Of a DNA stretch of 64,000 nt, positions 63,636 through 64,000 are shown piece after piece. Position numbers and translations under genes: made by a program. The stretch covers positions 434,001 to 498,000 of the forward strand of contig NZ_CP038437.2 of NCBI RefSeq assembly GCF_008329985.2. The letters are read 5' to 3'. This stretch comes from Halomonas binhaiensis (lineage in GTDB: Bacteria; Pseudomonadota; Gammaproteobacteria; Pseudomonadales; Halomonadaceae). Below the pieces are notes generated by a model. It did no database searches and was not told the origin of the DNA. It saw only the letters and a list, made by a program, of their open reading frames with translations. Positions within the stretch are counted from its first letter, which is position 1, and each line of letters begins with the position of its first letter.

Positions 63636-64000
63636 ATGTCCATTCCTGCAATGGAGTCCATCGTTGCACCTGTGACGCCGGCGATTCGGGTAGAGAAGCT
63701 GCAGAAATCGTTCGGACAGCGTCGGGTACTCGATGACATCAGCTTCCTGGTTTACCCGGGACAGATGGTGGCCCTGATCGGGCCATCCGGTTCTGGCAAG
63801 TCCACTCTGCTGCGTCACTTGGTCGGCCTGACCTGTGCCAGTCGCGGCGGCAGCCTTGTTGCACTGCTGGGGCGGGAAATACAAAAAGCAGGCCGCATGC
63901 GGCGTGCAAGGCGTCAGGAGCGTTGCCGCACAGGATATATCTTCCAGCAATTCAATCTGGTCGGGCGCCTGAGTGTGTTGACCAATGTCCTGGCTGGAAA
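63636..64000 (+). CDS. phnC: Phosphonate ABC transporter ATP-binding protein, 5' part
   Basis: ATPase of the phosphonate importer PhnCDE, at the inner membrane. Only the first 121 residues are in the window; the frame is open to the edge. Walker A is GPSGSGKST (49-57) and the Q-loop region [20 protein letters not shown] closely follows PhnC proteins, as does the linker [10 protein letters not shown]. The ATG follows AGAGGAG. A Pho box lies upstream. The remaining phn genes, expected downstream, are outside the window. Confidence 0.93.
   Translation, partial: MSIPAMESIVAPVTPAIRVEKLQKSFGQRRVLDDISFLVYPGQMVALIGPSGSGKSTLLRHLVGLTCASRGGSLVALLGREIQKAGRMRRARRQERCRTGYIFQQFNLVGRLSVLTNVLAG

Overview
The window starts inside rpoB and runs through the core transcription and translation gene cluster of a gammaproteobacterium, then into general chromosomal genes. 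Gene order (rpoBC, str, S10, spc and alpha operons, later uvrA-MFS-ssb and fabAB), the protein types and the moderately high GC all fit a Halomonadaceae-like bacterium (Halomonas or a relative). The family assignment is an inference from recognition of the proteins, not from a database search.

Region 1 (1-25037) is the informational cluster: the 3' half of rpoB, rpoC, then rpsL-rpsG-fusA-tuf, rpsJ through rpmJ including secY, and rpsM-rpsK-rpsD-rpoA-rplQ. Strong sigma70-type promoters precede rpsL and rpsJ and a weaker one precedes rpsM. Intrinsic terminators close tuf and rplQ. Start codons of rpsJ, rpsQ, rpsM and rpoA were moved inside longer open frames using ribosome binding sites and family lengths.

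Region 2 (25038-30288) holds a small secreted coiled-coil protein and a minus-strand pair: a 925-residue OYE / FMN_bind / FAD_binding_2 flavoprotein and its likely maturase ApbE. The flavoprotein keeps all fumarate-reductase catalytic residues and has no signal peptide, so it is predicted to be a cytoplasmic NADH-dependent fumarate or enoate reductase.

Region 3 (30289-37534) has uvrA, a YajR-like MFS transporter, ssb, a LacI-family regulator and a TauE/SafE-family permease. Region 4 (37547-44150) has leuA with a structured leader, an AraC-family regulator with a direct-repeat operator, a ThuA / Gfo-Idh-MocA pair behind twin LacI-type operators, a degenerate RmlD-like protein and a PlsC-like acyltransferase.

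Region 5 (44192-54607) has fabA-fabB (unsaturated fatty acid synthesis), a MerR regulator overlapping a CbiX-type chelatase, a YfcH-type epimerase, a CPD photolyase, rapA, a membrane-anchored thioredoxin-like protein and a tiny membrane protein. The MerR/CbiX/YfcH/photolyase group resembles light-response clusters, but the MerR lacks the adenosylcobalamin ligands.

Region 6 (54608-64000) is an 853-nt AT-rich non-coding stretch, a giant BapA-like repeat adhesin (N-terminal prefix, about 23 Ig-like units, C-terminal type I secretion signal) broken into three frames by two out-of-frame junctions, a strong terminator, and the start of a phosphonate-importer ATPase gene (phnC) behind a good Pho box. 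No tRNA, rRNA, CRISPR array or insertion sequence was seen anywhere in the window.
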